The position numbers and the translations under genes were made by a program. Shown one piece after another: positions 1 to 8,990 of a stretch of 64,000 nucleotides of DNA. The notes beneath the pieces are model-generated. The model worked only from the letters and a program-made list of their open reading frames with translations, made no database searches and was not told the DNA's origin. Within the stretch, counting starts at the first letter, position 1; each line of letters opens with the position of its first letter. Source of the DNA: Allomuricauda sp. M10 (GTDB taxonomy: Bacteria > Bacteroidota > Bacteroidia > Flavobacteriales > Flavobacteriaceae); NCBI RefSeq assembly GCF_020782875.1, contig NZ_JAJGBN010000001.1, positions 682,001-746,000 of the forward strand, written 5' to 3'.

Positions 1-41
1 TCACAGTGTTCAGTATGACATTTTGAACCAAATTATTCTTC

Positions 42-198
42 TGTCATTCTGAACGTCCCGATAGCTATCGGGACGAAGAATCTCTTTTCGTGACGATTCA
101 ATTGAGATGCTTCACGGCGTTCAGCATGACATTTTAGGGCTAGATTATTCTACTGTCATTCTGAACGTCCCGATAGCTATCGGGACGAAGAATCTCTA
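42..198. repeat. Two intergenic palindromic repeat units (left edge)
   Basis: Two copies of a short unit made of TCATTCTGAA, a perfect 22-bp palindrome (half-site CGTCCCGATAG followed by its own reverse complement) and GAAGAATCT. The palindromes are at 54-75 and 166-187. Between them, at 103-131, is a degenerate arm in the opposite orientation (GAGATGCTTC ... TTCAGCATGACA), so 42-131 can fold as a long imperfect hairpin. The block lies just downstream of the stop codon of the ABC exporter gene. Three more copies occur near 62.8-63.1 kb. It looks like a dispersed intergenic REP-like or MITE-like element; its function is not known from the sequence. Confidence 0.85.
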
Positions 199-211
199 GT
201 TTACTAATTTA

Positions 212-2038
212 TTAAATGCCGAACGACTGCATCTCCACCAGTTTTTTGTAACTGTTCTGTACTTTCATAAGCTCTTCATGGGTGCCTTGTTCCACAATTT
301 TTCCTTTGCTCATGACCACAATGGTATCGGCATTTTGGATGGTAGATAGGCGGTGTGCAATGACGATTGAAGTGCGGTTCTGCATCATTTTTTCCAACGC
401 ATCCTGTACCAATCGTTCGCTTTCGGTATCGAGGGCCGAAGTAGCCTCGTCCAAGATCATGATCGGTGGATTTTTGAGTACGGCCCTGGCAATGGATAGT
501 CGCTGTTTTTGACCGCCACTCAATTTATTTCCGCTGTCACCAATATTGGTGTCATAACCATGGGGGAGGTCCATGATAAATTCGTGGGCATTGGCCACTT
601 TGGCGGCCGCCACAATTTCTTCCATGCTGGCATTTTCTTTGCCCAGGGCGATGTTATTTTTCACAGAATCATTGAAAAGGATGGAATCTTGGGTCACCAA
701 TCCCATAAGTCCGCGAAGGGATTTTTTGGTAATATCCTTGATGTTGGTGCCATCTATCAAGATCTCACCTTTGTTAACATCATAGAATCGGGTGACCAAA
801 TTGGCCAAGGTACTTTTTCCACTTCCAGATTGACCCACCAATGCAACGGTCTTGCCTTTTTCAACCTTAAGGTTGAAATCCTTCAACACGTAATCATTTT
901 CATATTTGAAACCGATATTGCTCAACTCGATACCCGAGTTGAAATCCGATTTCTCGATAGCTCCATCTTTGTCCTTGATCGGATTTTCGGATTCCAGAAT
1001 TTCCAATACCCGTTCTGCGGCGGAATTACCCTTTTTAACCCCGTAAGAAGCTTTGCTAATGGCTTTGGCTGGGGTTAGGATATTGAAGGCAAGTCCCATA
1101 TAGGTAATGAATGAAGCTGGATCCAAATCATTTTCAATAAGTACCATATGCCCACCATACCATAGCAACACACCAAAAACTACAATCCCAAGGAATTCAC
1201 TGATGGGAGAGGAAAGGTTTTGTCTGTTCAACAAGGAATTGGAAAATTTAAAAAAGCGATCGGTTGATTTTTTAAAAGTGCTGTAGAACTTAGATTCCGC
1301 ATTGAAAGCCTTGATTACCTTAAGTCCTCCCAAGGTTTCCTCTACAATGGACAAAAATTCGCCTTGTTCCTTTTGTACCTTGTCCGATTTTCGTTTCAAG
1401 GATTTACCAATTCTTGAAATCAACATCCCCGCGATGGGAATGAAAATAAATACAAAAATGGTCAGTTTTACACTGATCAGGAACATCACGATAATGGTAA
1501 ACAAAATAGTAAGGGGTTCCCGGACAATCAGTTCTAAAACGGACAAAAGGGAATGCTGAATTTCCAACACATCGGAAGTGATTCGCGCGATAACATCTCC
1601 TTTTCGTTTTTCGGAGAAGTAGGAAATCGGCAAATCCACAATTTTCTCGTACATCTTATTACGGATATCCTTGAGTACGCCATTCCTTAAAAAGGTGATG
1701 TAATACATGGCCAAGTAGTTGAAGACATTTTTCAAGAAGAACAAGGCCAATATCAACCCGATTGCCAGCAAAAGTCCCTTCATGGGATCATCTCCTGAAA
1801 ACTGGGTCACTTTATAACCCATGTAATCCGTAAAATAATCTTTAAGTTTTCCTATGCCTTGATATGTTGGTGGGCTGGTAACGCTTTTGGTTTTGTCGAA
1901 CAGCACATTCAACATCGGAATTAAAGCAGCATAGGACAATGCACTGAAAAGCGCATATAAAATGTTGAAGAAAATATTCAAATACCCAAATTTGCGGTAA
2001 GGACCTGCAAACCGGAGAATTTTTTTAAAATAGTTCAT
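212..2038 (-). CDS. MsbA-like ABC exporter (fused permease and ATPase)
   Basis: This is a 608-residue half-transporter that would work as a homodimer in the inner membrane, exporting a lipid, lipopolysaccharide precursor or other hydrophobic substrate. A type-1 exporter membrane domain with about six helices fills residues 15-340. The ATPase domain follows, with Walker A GQSGSGKST at 402-410, signature LSGGQ at 506-510, Walker B IMILDE at 526-531 and the H-loop His at 562. It starts 3 bp after the stop of the upstream phosphohexomutase gene, so the two are probably co-transcribed. The MsbA label rests on architecture; the substrate cannot be told from sequence, and a multidrug exporter is equally possible. 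Confidence 0.9.
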   Translation of the reverse strand: MNYFKKILRFAGPYRKFGYLNIFFNILYALFSALSYAALIPMLNVLFDKTKSVTSPPTYQGIGKLKDYFTDYMGYKVTQFSGDDPMKGLLLAIGLILALFFLKNVFNYLAMYYITFLRNGVLKDIRNKMYEKIVDLPISYFSEKRKGDVIARITSDVLEIQHSLLSVLELIVREPLTILFTIIVMFLISVKLTIFVFIFIPIAGMLISRIGKSLKRKSDKVQKEQGEFLSIVEETLGGLKVIKAFNAESKFYSTFKKSTDRFFKFSNSLLNRQNLSSPISEFLGIVVFGVLLWYGGHMVLIENDLDPASFITYMGLAFNILTPAKAISKASYGVKKGNSAAERVLEILESENPIKDKDGAIEKSDFNSGIELSNIGFKYENDYVLKDFNLKVEKGKTVALVGQSGSGKSTLANLVTRFYDVNKGEILIDGTNIKDITKKSLRGLMGLVTQDSILFNDSVKNNIALGKENASMEEIVAAAKVANAHEFIMDLPHGYDTNIGDSGNKLSGGQKQRLSIARAVLKNPPIMILDEATSALDTESERLVQDALEKMMQNRTSIVIAHRLSTIQNADTIVVMSKGKIVEQGTHEELMKVQNSYKKLVEMQSFGI

Positions 2039-2041
2039 TCA

Positions 2042-3748
2042 CTATAAATTCAGTTCGGATAGGATACCATCCAATTTGGTTTCCAGCTGCGAATTTACGG
2101 AATAATAATCGGCAGCCTTGTCCAATTTAGCATTTGTGCTGATGTAGAACTTTACCTTGGGTTCGGTACCACTAGGTCGGGCCGCGATACGGGTGCCATC
2201 TTCGGTCTCATAGATCAATACGTTGGATTTTGGAATATTGATCGGCTTTTCTTCCCCTGTCTGCACGTTTTTAGCTGTGGAAGTATTGTAGTCCTCGATC
2301 CAAAGCAATTTGGAACCTTGCACCACCTTAACCGGATTTTCCTTGAAATCCTTGAGCATCTGCTTGATTTCCTCGGCACCACTCATCCCTTTTTTGGTCA
2401 AGGAGATCAGTTTTTCCTTGTAAAAGCCAAATTGTACGTAGGCATCGATCAAATCCTTATAAAAAGAGCTGCCATTGGCTTTGGCGTTGGCTGCAATTTC
2501 GCAGGCCAATAGGGTAGAAGTGACCGCATCTTTATCACGCACAAAGTCGCCCACCATGTAACCAAAGCTTTCCTCCCCGCCACCGATAAAGGTTGAGTTC
2601 GGAAAATCCTTGATCATTTTACCGATCCATTTAAAACCGGTCAAAGCCGTTTTGAATTCCACACCGTATGCTTTGGCCATTTGCTCCATCATTGGAGTGG
2701 AAACAATGGTCGTAGCCACAAATTCGTTCCCTTTAAAGCCTTTGGTCTTATATTGGTCCAAAAGGAATTTGGTCATCAAAACCATGGTCTGGTTGCCGTT
2801 CAACAATTCCATTTTGCCTTCCAAGTTGCGCACGGCAATACCCAAACGATCACTGTCGGGGTCGGTGCCCACCACCATGTCCGCGCCAATTTCTTCGGCC
2901 TTTTTAATGGCCATTTCCAGAGCTTCGGGTTCTTCCGGGTTGGGCGATTTCACCGTTGGGAAATCTCCGTTGGGAACGGCCTGCTCTTCGATGATAGTCA
3001 CATTTTTGTATCCGGCACGCTTCAACACTTCAGGAATGGCGGTGATGGAGGTTCCATGCAATGAGGTAAATACAATCTTGAAATTGTCCTTGCCCTTGGC
3101 ATTGAAATTTCCATTCTTCACCGATGCTTCAAAAAAAGCTTCATCCACTTCCTTATCGATCAAATGGATCAACGATTCATTTTTGTTGAAGTTGATATCC
3201 TCAAAAGAAAGGGAATCGATTTCCGCTATGATTTCTCCATCTTGTGGGGGAACGATCTGTCCGCCATCAGCCCAATACACTTTATATCCGTTGTATTCAG
3301 GTGGATTGTGGGAGGCAGTCAACACGATGCCCACATGGCAACCCAAATATTTTACGGCAAAAGATAGTTCGGGCGTGGTCCTCAAATCCGAAAACAGGTA
3401 CACGTGGATACCATTTGCGGAAAACACTTCTGCCACGGTCTTTGCCAACGTTTTGGAGTTATGCCTGCAATCATAGGCGATCACCACCTTCAGGTCGTTA
3501 TCGGAATAGCATTTTTTAATATAATTGCTCAAGCCCTGGGTGTTTTTTCCCAAAGTGTATTTGTTGATTCTATTGGTGCCAACACCCATAACGCCGCGCA
3601 TGCCCCCTGTTCCGAATTCCAAATCCTTGTAAAAACGTTCCTTGAGTTCTTCGGGGTCGTTTTTCATTAAATGTTGGATTTCTTTTTTGGTATCTGCGTC
3701 AAAAAAGTCGGTCAACCAAGACTGTGCGGTAGCGGTAATGGACTCCAT
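2042..3748 (-). CDS. Phosphohexomutase (phosphoglucomutase/phosphomannomutase family)
   Basis: A 568-residue alpha-D-phosphohexomutase, which interconverts hexose 1- and 6-phosphates in the cytoplasm. The catalytic phosphoserine loop TASHNP is at 144-149 (Ser146), the Mg-binding loop DPDSDR at 296-301, a sugar-binding GEESFG loop lies near residue 393, and the phosphate-binding RPSGTEPK loop is in the C-terminal domain. Length and motif order fit the phosphoglucomutase-2-like group common in Bacteroidota. It sits between an ABC exporter and a glycosyltransferase, which suggests supply of activated sugars for envelope glycoconjugates. Glucose versus mannose specificity cannot be decided here. 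Confidence 0.92.
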   Translation of the reverse strand: MESITATAQSWLTDFFDADTKKEIQHLMKNDPEELKERFYKDLEFGTGGMRGVMGVGTNRINKYTLGKNTQGLSNYIKKCYSDNDLKVVIAYDCRHNSKTLAKTVAEVFSANGIHVYLFSDLRTTPELSFAVKYLGCHVGIVLTASHNPPEYNGYKVYWADGGQIVPPQDGEIIAEIDSLSFEDINFNKNESLIHLIDKEVDEAFFEASVKNGNFNAKGKDNFKIVFTSLHGTSITAIPEVLKRAGYKNVTIIEEQAVPNGDFPTVKSPNPEEPEALEMAIKKAEEIGADMVVGTDPDSDRLGIAVRNLEGKMELLNGNQTMVLMTKFLLDQYKTKGFKGNEFVATTIVSTPMMEQMAKAYGVEFKTALTGFKWIGKMIKDFPNSTFIGGGEESFGYMVGDFVRDKDAVTSTLLACEIAANAKANGSSFYKDLIDAYVQFGFYKEKLISLTKKGMSGAEEIKQMLKDFKENPVKVVQGSKLLWIEDYNTSTAKNVQTGEEKPINIPKSNVLIYETEDGTRIAARPSGTEPKVKFYISTNAKLDKAADYYSVNSQLETKLDGILSELNL

Positions 3749-3809
3749 AGTGTTTTATGCTTGTTTAGATGTCTTTAAAAATACAAAGATTAAAGGGTTT
3801 GGATACCCC

Positions 3810-4757
3810 TTACAGATTAATTTTATCGGAGATGGTGTATCGGGTATCATTTTTTCGGGAACGCACCATGATCTCTCCCAAGAAACCGGCCAAAAACAAC
3901 TGCGTACCTATGATCATGGCGGTCAAGGCGATGTAAAACTGTGGTCGTTGTGTGATCAATCTACCTGTTGGGTTCAAGAAGAGTTTATCGATTCCCAAAT
4001 AAAGGGCAAAACCAAAACCTACAATGAACATGAGCACGCCCAAAGCCCCGAATAGGTGCATGGGCCTACGCCCAAACTTGGAAACGAACCAAATGGTGAT
4101 CAGATCCAAAAAGCCATTGATGAACCGTTCCATGCCAAATTTGGTGGTGCCATATTTTCGGGCCTGGTGTTGTACCACTTTTTCGGAAATATTGGAAAAT
4201 CCTGCGTTTTTCGCCAAAACAGGAATGTAACGGTGCATTTCGCCATGCACCTCAATGGCCTTCACCACGTTTTGATCGAAGGCTTTCAAGCCACAGTTGA
4301 AGTCGTGTAATTTAACCCCTGAAGTTTTTCGGGCGGCCCAGTTGAACAATTTGGAAGGGATATTTTTGGTGATGACGGAATCGTACCGTTTTTTTTTCCA
4401 GCCGGAAACCACTTGGTTGCCTTCTTGGGTAATCATACGATACATTTCAGGGATTTCCTCGGGATTGTCCTGTAGATCGGCGTCCATGGTGATGACCACA
4501 TCGCCTTCCGCCGCCTTAAACCCGGCATGAAGGGCTTGCGACTTGCCAAAATTCTTCAAAAATCGGATGCCCTTAACGTTTTCATTTTGTTGGGAAAGTG
4601 CGGTAATGGTCTCCCAAGAGCCATCGGTACTGCCATCATCAATAAAGATGATCTCATATAAAAAATGATTGGATTGCATCACCTGTACAATCCAATCATG
4701 TAGTTCTTTAAGCGATTCTTGCTCGTTGAGTAAAGGAATTACAATGGAAATCTGCAT
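3810..4757 (-). CDS. Family 2 glycosyltransferase with two C-terminal TM helices (DPM1/GtrB-like)
   Basis: 315 residues. The N-terminal GT-A fold opens with IVIPLLNEQESL, followed by DDGSTD at 40-45 and the metal-binding DAD at 92-94. Two hydrophobic helices lie at about 233-255 and 273-297. This architecture is that of polyprenyl-phosphate sugar transferases (dolichol-phosphate mannosyltransferase, GtrB and ArnC relatives), which charge undecaprenyl phosphate with a sugar at the inner membrane. The adjacent phosphohexomutase and MsbA-like exporter on the same strand support a role in envelope glycan assembly. Sugar donor and final acceptor are unknown. Confidence 0.9.
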   Translation of the reverse strand: MQISIVIPLLNEQESLKELHDWIVQVMQSNHFLYEIIFIDDGSTDGSWETITALSQQNENVKGIRFLKNFGKSQALHAGFKAAEGDVVITMDADLQDNPEEIPEMYRMITQEGNQVVSGWKKKRYDSVITKNIPSKLFNWAARKTSGVKLHDFNCGLKAFDQNVVKAIEVHGEMHRYIPVLAKNAGFSNISEKVVQHQARKYGTTKFGMERFINGFLDLITIWFVSKFGRRPMHLFGALGVLMFIVGFGFALYLGIDKLFLNPTGRLITQRPQFYIALTAMIIGTQLFLAGFLGEIMVRSRKNDTRYTISDKINL

Positions 4758-4799
4758 TGTTAGTTTCTCGAATTCCTTTCAAAAGTAGCATTTTTTGGC

Positions 4800-5321
4800 T
4801 TAGTATTCCGGCTTGGACTTTTTTAGGATAAGCCCAGTGATGACTCCCACGACCAAACCGATGATACAACTGAAGATCAAACCGATCGGATAACGCAACC
4901 ATCCTAGTTTTTTCTGCATGGCCACACCTTGTTGCCATTGTTCCTCCGTCATGGAAGGATTCTGTGCCATGGCCTTTGGTTTTGCCATTTCAATGGCCTT
5001 GTCCATAAAATCGGGCTCAATAAAGTTGATGAGCACATACTGGTAGGCCAAAGAGATAATGGTAGAGACCAAAGCGATTCCGACCGCAATCTTTAATGCC
5101 TCGGAAATTTTAAGATAGCCTCCGTTGGCTTTTTTGTAGGCATTCACCCCAAGGAAAACGGCCACCACGGTCAAAAGAACCGAGATGATGATAACTGGAG
5201 TGCTCATTTCATAGTGCATCTTTTGGGTGTAGAGCATAACCCCGAAGATTACGGAAACCACGCCTAAAATAAGGCCGTAGTTCAACATAAATTTACTGGC
5301 TTTTGGTTGTTGTTCTTCCAT
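4800..5321 (-). CDS. DUF4199 family membrane protein
   Basis: 173 residues with four predicted membrane helices, at roughly residues 14-30, 43-60, 80-100 and 140-165, and a connecting loop rich in charged residues between the third and fourth. The pattern matches the DUF4199 family, which is almost confined to Bacteroidota and has no known function. It lies 42 bp upstream of the glycosyltransferase gene on the same strand, an arrangement often kept in flavobacteria, so it may be co-transcribed with it. I infer an envelope-associated role only from this context. Confidence 0.85.
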   Translation of the reverse strand: MEEQQPKASKFMLNYGLILGVVSVIFGVMLYTQKMHYEMSTPVIIISVLLTVVAVFLGVNAYKKANGGYLKISEALKIAVGIALVSTIISLAYQYVLINFIEPDFMDKAIEMAKPKAMAQNPSMTEEQWQQGVAMQKKLGWLRYPIGLIFSCIIGLVVGVITGLILKKSKPEY

Positions 5322-5414
5322 TTTTTTAATTTTTGTGTTGATTGTAATTTGTTAGTATTGGCTAAATGGATTTTGTTACATAAATTTACTTTTTTATTTT
5401 TTACCATATTTCAG

Positions 5415-5444
5415 TTGGAGGAATCAAAGAAATCATTAAATTTG
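5415..5444 (+). promoter_or_regulatory. Bacteroidota-type promoter of the L31 gene
   Basis: A TTG at 5415-5417 is followed after 19 nt by TAAATTTG at 5437-5444, a full match to the Bacteroidota -33/-7 consensus (TTG, 17-23 nt, TAnnTTTG). It lies 35 bp before the L31 start codon, leaving a leader of about 30 nt. Confidence 0.75.
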
Positions 5445-5479
5445 CACCTCGAAAATTCTGAGATTAAGCATTTAAGACG

Positions 5480-5731
5480 ATGAGAAAAGGTATACACCCA
5501 GAAAACTATAGATTGGTAGCTTTTAAAGATATGTCCAACGAGGATGTATTTATTACCAAATCCGCAGCCGAAGCAAGAGAGACCATCACTGTGGATGGTG
5601 TTGAGTATCCTTTGGTGAAATTGGAGATTTCCAGAACTTCCCACCCATTCTACACTGGTAAGACCAAATTGGTTGATACTGCTGGTAGGATCGATAAGTT
5701 CAAGAACAAGTATCAAAAATTCAGCAAGTAA
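5480..5731 (+). CDS. rpmE2: 50S ribosomal protein L31 type B
   Basis: 83 residues, beginning MRKGIHPENYRLVAF and ending KFKNKYQKFSK, which is the type B form of ribosomal protein L31. The zinc-ribbon cysteines of type A L31 are absent, as expected for the zinc-independent paralogue that can replace the zinc form in other bacteria when zinc is scarce. In many Bacteroidota type B is the only L31, so zinc control should not be assumed. It has its own strong promoter and a downstream terminator, so it is probably a single-gene unit. Confidence 0.97.
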   Translation: MRKGIHPENYRLVAFKDMSNEDVFITKSAAEARETITVDGVEYPLVKLEISRTSHPFYTGKTKLVDTAGRIDKFKNKYQKFSK

Positions 5732-5776
5732 TGGGATTAGGCCGATAAGGGTCTTCTCTTCAACGAAATATACAAG

Positions 5777-5806
5777 CGCTCCTGAAACTTTTCAGGGGCG
5801 TTTTTT
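5777..5806 (+). terminator. Rho-independent terminator after L31 gene
   Basis: An 11-bp stem (CGCTCCTGAAA at 5777-5787 with TTTCAGGGGCG at 5790-5800, one G-T wobble) is followed by TTTTTTATTTTT. It lies 45 bp after the L31 stop codon and before the GlmU-family gene. Confidence 0.85.
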
Positions 5807-5832
5807 ATTTTTGTCCTATCCAAAGTAACACC

Positions 5833-7008
5833 ATGAACTATATTCTTTCTGACGGATACCACCGCGAAAATCTTTTCCCCTTCACTTTTACCAGACCCGT
5901 TTGCGACATTCGGATCGGGATACTGACCATGCGGGAGAAATGGGAAAAATGGTTGGGCAATTCTGTTAGCAGCCTTACCGAGGAATATCTTTCTGAAAAA
6001 TTTCCTGTGGTGATTGGACAGGAGAATATTGTAATCAATGGCAGTTACTTGCCCAATGCAGATGTCTTGGCCGCTATCCAGAGTTTAAAAAAAGGGGAGG
6101 CCTTGATGGATCAAGAACAATACATCGCCTATGCTGCGGATGATGTCAAGATGCCTTTTAATAGTGATGATTTTGTTTTGATTCCCTTCAAATCACCAGT
6201 GTTGACCGTCAAGAATACCTGGGATATCTTTTCCAAAAATGGGGAAGCCCTGCAGTCCGATTTTGAACTTTTGACCAAGGGTAGAAAAAGTCAACCCATT
6301 TCAGACACCAACCAAGTATTGAACCCTGAAAATATTTTTATTGAAGAAGGCGCAATTGTTGAATTCTGTATTTTGAACGCCTCCATAGGACCCATCTATA
6401 TTGGCAAAAATGCCTTGATGATGGAAGGTTGTATGGTTCGCGGGGGATTTGCCCTTTGTGATGGGGCCATTTTAAAAATGGGAGCCAAAATTTATGGACC
6501 GACCACGGCCGGACCAGGTTGTAAACTGGGGGGCGAAGTGAACAATTCCGTGTTGTTCGCCAATTCCAATAAGGGACACGATGGCTTTTTGGGTAATTCC
6601 GTGTTGGGGGAGTGGTGCAATATTGGTGCTGATACCAACACATCCAATCTCAAGAATAATTATGCCGAAGTGCGCCTTTGGAGTTACAAAACCGAAGGGT
6701 TTGCCAGAACCGGACTTCAGTTTTGCGGGTTGATGATGGGAGATCACAGCAAATGTGGTATCAACGTTATGTTCAATACAGGAACTGTGGTTGGGGTGAG
6801 CGCCAATATTTTTGGCGGTGGGTTCCCTAGAAATTTTATCCCCAGTTTCAGTTGGGGCGGAGCTTCAGGATTCACCACTTTTTTACCGAAAAAAGCTTTT
6901 GAGGTAGCCACGGCCATGATGGAACGACGTGGGATGCAGTTCAACGAGACCGAGGCCCGAATCCTGGAACACGTTTTTGAGATTACCCAAAAATGGAGGA
7001 ATTATTGA
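5833..7008 (+). CDS. GlmU-family protein with left-handed beta-helix (putative sugar nucleotidyltransferase)
   Basis: 391 residues. The C-terminal half (about 165-330) has the hexapeptide-repeat pattern of a left-handed beta-helix, as in GlmU and related acyltransferases. The N-terminal part carries the Bacteroidota-specific signature FPFTFTRPVCDIRIGILT but lacks the GxGTRM nucleotide-binding loop of true nucleotidyltransferases. Databases call this group putative sugar nucleotidyltransferase or GlmU-like. Whether it makes a nucleotide sugar, transfers an acyl group or is non-catalytic is open. Its stop codon is 7 bp from that of the convergent SulP gene. Confidence 0.85.
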   Translation: MNYILSDGYHRENLFPFTFTRPVCDIRIGILTMREKWEKWLGNSVSSLTEEYLSEKFPVVIGQENIVINGSYLPNADVLAAIQSLKKGEALMDQEQYIAYAADDVKMPFNSDDFVLIPFKSPVLTVKNTWDIFSKNGEALQSDFELLTKGRKSQPISDTNQVLNPENIFIEEGAIVEFCILNASIGPIYIGKNALMMEGCMVRGGFALCDGAILKMGAKIYGPTTAGPGCKLGGEVNNSVLFANSNKGHDGFLGNSVLGEWCNIGADTNTSNLKNNYAEVRLWSYKTEGFARTGLQFCGLMMGDHSKCGINVMFNTGTVVGVSANIFGGGFPRNFIPSFSWGGASGFTTFLPKKAFEVATAMMERRGMQFNETEARILEHVFEITQKWRNY

Positions 7009-7015
7009 ATCCATT

Positions 7016-8662
7016 TCAAATAATTTCAGCTTTCTTCAAGGCAGCTTGAATATCCTTTACAACCAATTCCTTTGGAATGGTTTCATATAGATTGAACTTT
7101 TCAAAATCTTTCTCCAAACCATCATTGACCCCCGAAATGATGACCTGGATTCCTTTGGATTTAAAAGTTTTGATGATTTCCTTCAATCCTTGAAAACCTG
7201 TGGCATCTATCAATGGAACATAGCGCATCCGTATGATCACGGCCTTGGGCTGGATGTGGGTTTGGGTGATGGTTTCCTGAAATTGCCTTGCCGCGCCAAA
7301 GAAAAGAGGGCCGTTGATCTCATATAAAACCACATTCTTGGGTATTGCTAGGTTTTCGTTCTCAAAAAGTTGTTCCGCTTCTTGACTTTCGTATGTAATG
7401 TTTTGTATTTGAACAGATTCACTCATTCTTTTCATGAACAAAAAACTTGCGAGTACCACGCCGACCTCAATGGCAATAATCAAATCGAATAGAACGGTAA
7501 GCAAAAAGGTGGTCAATAGAATGATAATGTCCATTCGGTTTCCTTTGAGAATGGATACAAACTGCCTCCATTCGCTCATGTGGTAGGCGACCACTACCAA
7601 GATACCTGCCAGGCAGGAAAGCGGTATCAATTTGGCATAAGGGGCGAATAACAACATGATGGCCAACAGGACCAGTCCATGCACGATGCCGGCAATTGGG
7701 GTACGTCCGCCGTTCTTTACGTTGGTTGCGGTTCTGGCAATGGCACCTGTGGCAGGGATTCCACCCAAAAGCGCAGAAAAAATATTGGCAGTTCCCTGTG
7801 CCACCAGCTCCATGTTGGAGCGGTGTTTTCCACCAATCATGGAATCGGAGACCACAGCGGAGAGCAAGGATTCGATGCCGCCCAACAATGCAATGGCAAA
7901 TGCAGGCTGAATGAGGGATTTCACGGTTTCAAAATCGATGGAAGGAAAAGAGGAAAAATCAAATTGGTTCGGGATTTCCCCAAAATTACTTGCGATGGTA
8001 TCCACAGGAATATCAAAAACACTGACAGCAATGGTGGACAACAATATGGCCACAATGGACCCGGGGACTTTTGCTATCCACTTTTGGAAAAACAGCGTCA
8101 GCAAGACCGTACCCACTGCAATAGCGATGGCATATCCGTTGATATGACTGAAATTTTGAAAGTAAACGGTCCATTTCTCCAAAAAATCGGAAGGAACCTC
8201 TTTGACCCCCAATCCCAAAAAATCGTTTACCTGCGAAGATAGAATGATCAGGGCAATGGCACTGGTGAACCCTACGATCAGCGAATAGGGGATAAATTTC
8301 AAGAGATTGCCCAATTTGGCAAGTCCGAACCCGATCAAGATAAAACCTGCCATAAAAGTAGCTATGGTCAAACCGGAAAGGCCAAACTCTTGCACAATGC
8401 CGTACACGATGACAATAAAGGCACCGGTAGGTCCTCCGATCTGTACCCGACTTCCGCCAAACGCAGAAATAATGATTCCGGCTATGATGGCAGTAATCAG
8501 ACCTTTTTCAGGGGAGACCCCAGAAGCAATGGCAAACGCAATGGCCAATGGCAGTGCCACGATTCCCACAATGGAGCCAGAAATAATATCTTTAGACAGT
8601 GTTTCCTTGGATATGCCTCCTTTTAGGAGCGAAAACAATTTAGGAGTGAATTCCGTATTCAT
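7016..8662 (-). CDS. SulP family inorganic anion transporter with STAS domain
   Basis: 548 residues. The first 410 or so contain about 11-14 membrane segments typical of SulP/SLC26 transporters, including the early stretch GSIVGIVALPLAIAFAIASG. The C-terminal 115 residues form a STAS domain (VVLYEINGPLFFGAA ... PLIDATGFQGL). Members move sulfate, bicarbonate or other anions, by Na+ or H+ symport or by exchange. There is no adjacent carbonic anhydrase and no adjacent sulfate-assimilation gene, so the substrate cannot be assigned. It is a single gene, convergent with the GlmU-family gene. Confidence 0.93.
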   Translation of the reverse strand: MNTEFTPKLFSLLKGGISKETLSKDIISGSIVGIVALPLAIAFAIASGVSPEKGLITAIIAGIIISAFGGSRVQIGGPTGAFIVIVYGIVQEFGLSGLTIATFMAGFILIGFGLAKLGNLLKFIPYSLIVGFTSAIALIILSSQVNDFLGLGVKEVPSDFLEKWTVYFQNFSHINGYAIAIAVGTVLLTLFFQKWIAKVPGSIVAILLSTIAVSVFDIPVDTIASNFGEIPNQFDFSSFPSIDFETVKSLIQPAFAIALLGGIESLLSAVVSDSMIGGKHRSNMELVAQGTANIFSALLGGIPATGAIARTATNVKNGGRTPIAGIVHGLVLLAIMLLFAPYAKLIPLSCLAGILVVVAYHMSEWRQFVSILKGNRMDIIILLTTFLLTVLFDLIIAIEVGVVLASFLFMKRMSESVQIQNITYESQEAEQLFENENLAIPKNVVLYEINGPLFFGAARQFQETITQTHIQPKAVIIRMRYVPLIDATGFQGLKEIIKTFKSKGIQVIISGVNDGLEKDFEKFNLYETIPKELVVKDIQAALKKAEII

Positions 8663-8990
8663 TTTTCAGGGACTTTGACCAATACTTCTATTTGTGAAGA
8701 CCAATTTCGAATTTAGTAGAAAAAAAATATGGTTGAAACCAAAACTCAAGAAGGTTATCACCCTTTTTGTCAACCATGGTGGCATTTAAATGGGAGAGCC
8801 AAATTTTGGAAAAAGGTCTTTGGAATTATCAAAAGTGGCATAGATCAGGTTAATTTCATACGCTTGACCCCAACTTTTTTACGTCCATGTACTTTCCATT
8901 CCCCAGGTAGGATGTTTTCTGTTGCTTTGTACCGGTTGTGAATGATACGACCAAAACTTTTACTATACATCAATCAAAAAATCAAAAGAG
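8663..8990. other. 328-bp gene-free stretch
   Basis: This gap lies between the divergent SulP and lipoprotein genes and must hold both promoters. A 70-codon plus-strand frame at 8729-8941 has no family resemblance and an odd composition, so I do not call it a gene. No strong hairpin or consensus promoter stands out. Confidence 0.5.

Noticed and set aside
8729..8941. 70-codon plus-strand frame
   Set aside because: Composition unlike a protein of this genome, no family resemblance, no plausible signal or domain; it lies in a promoter region.
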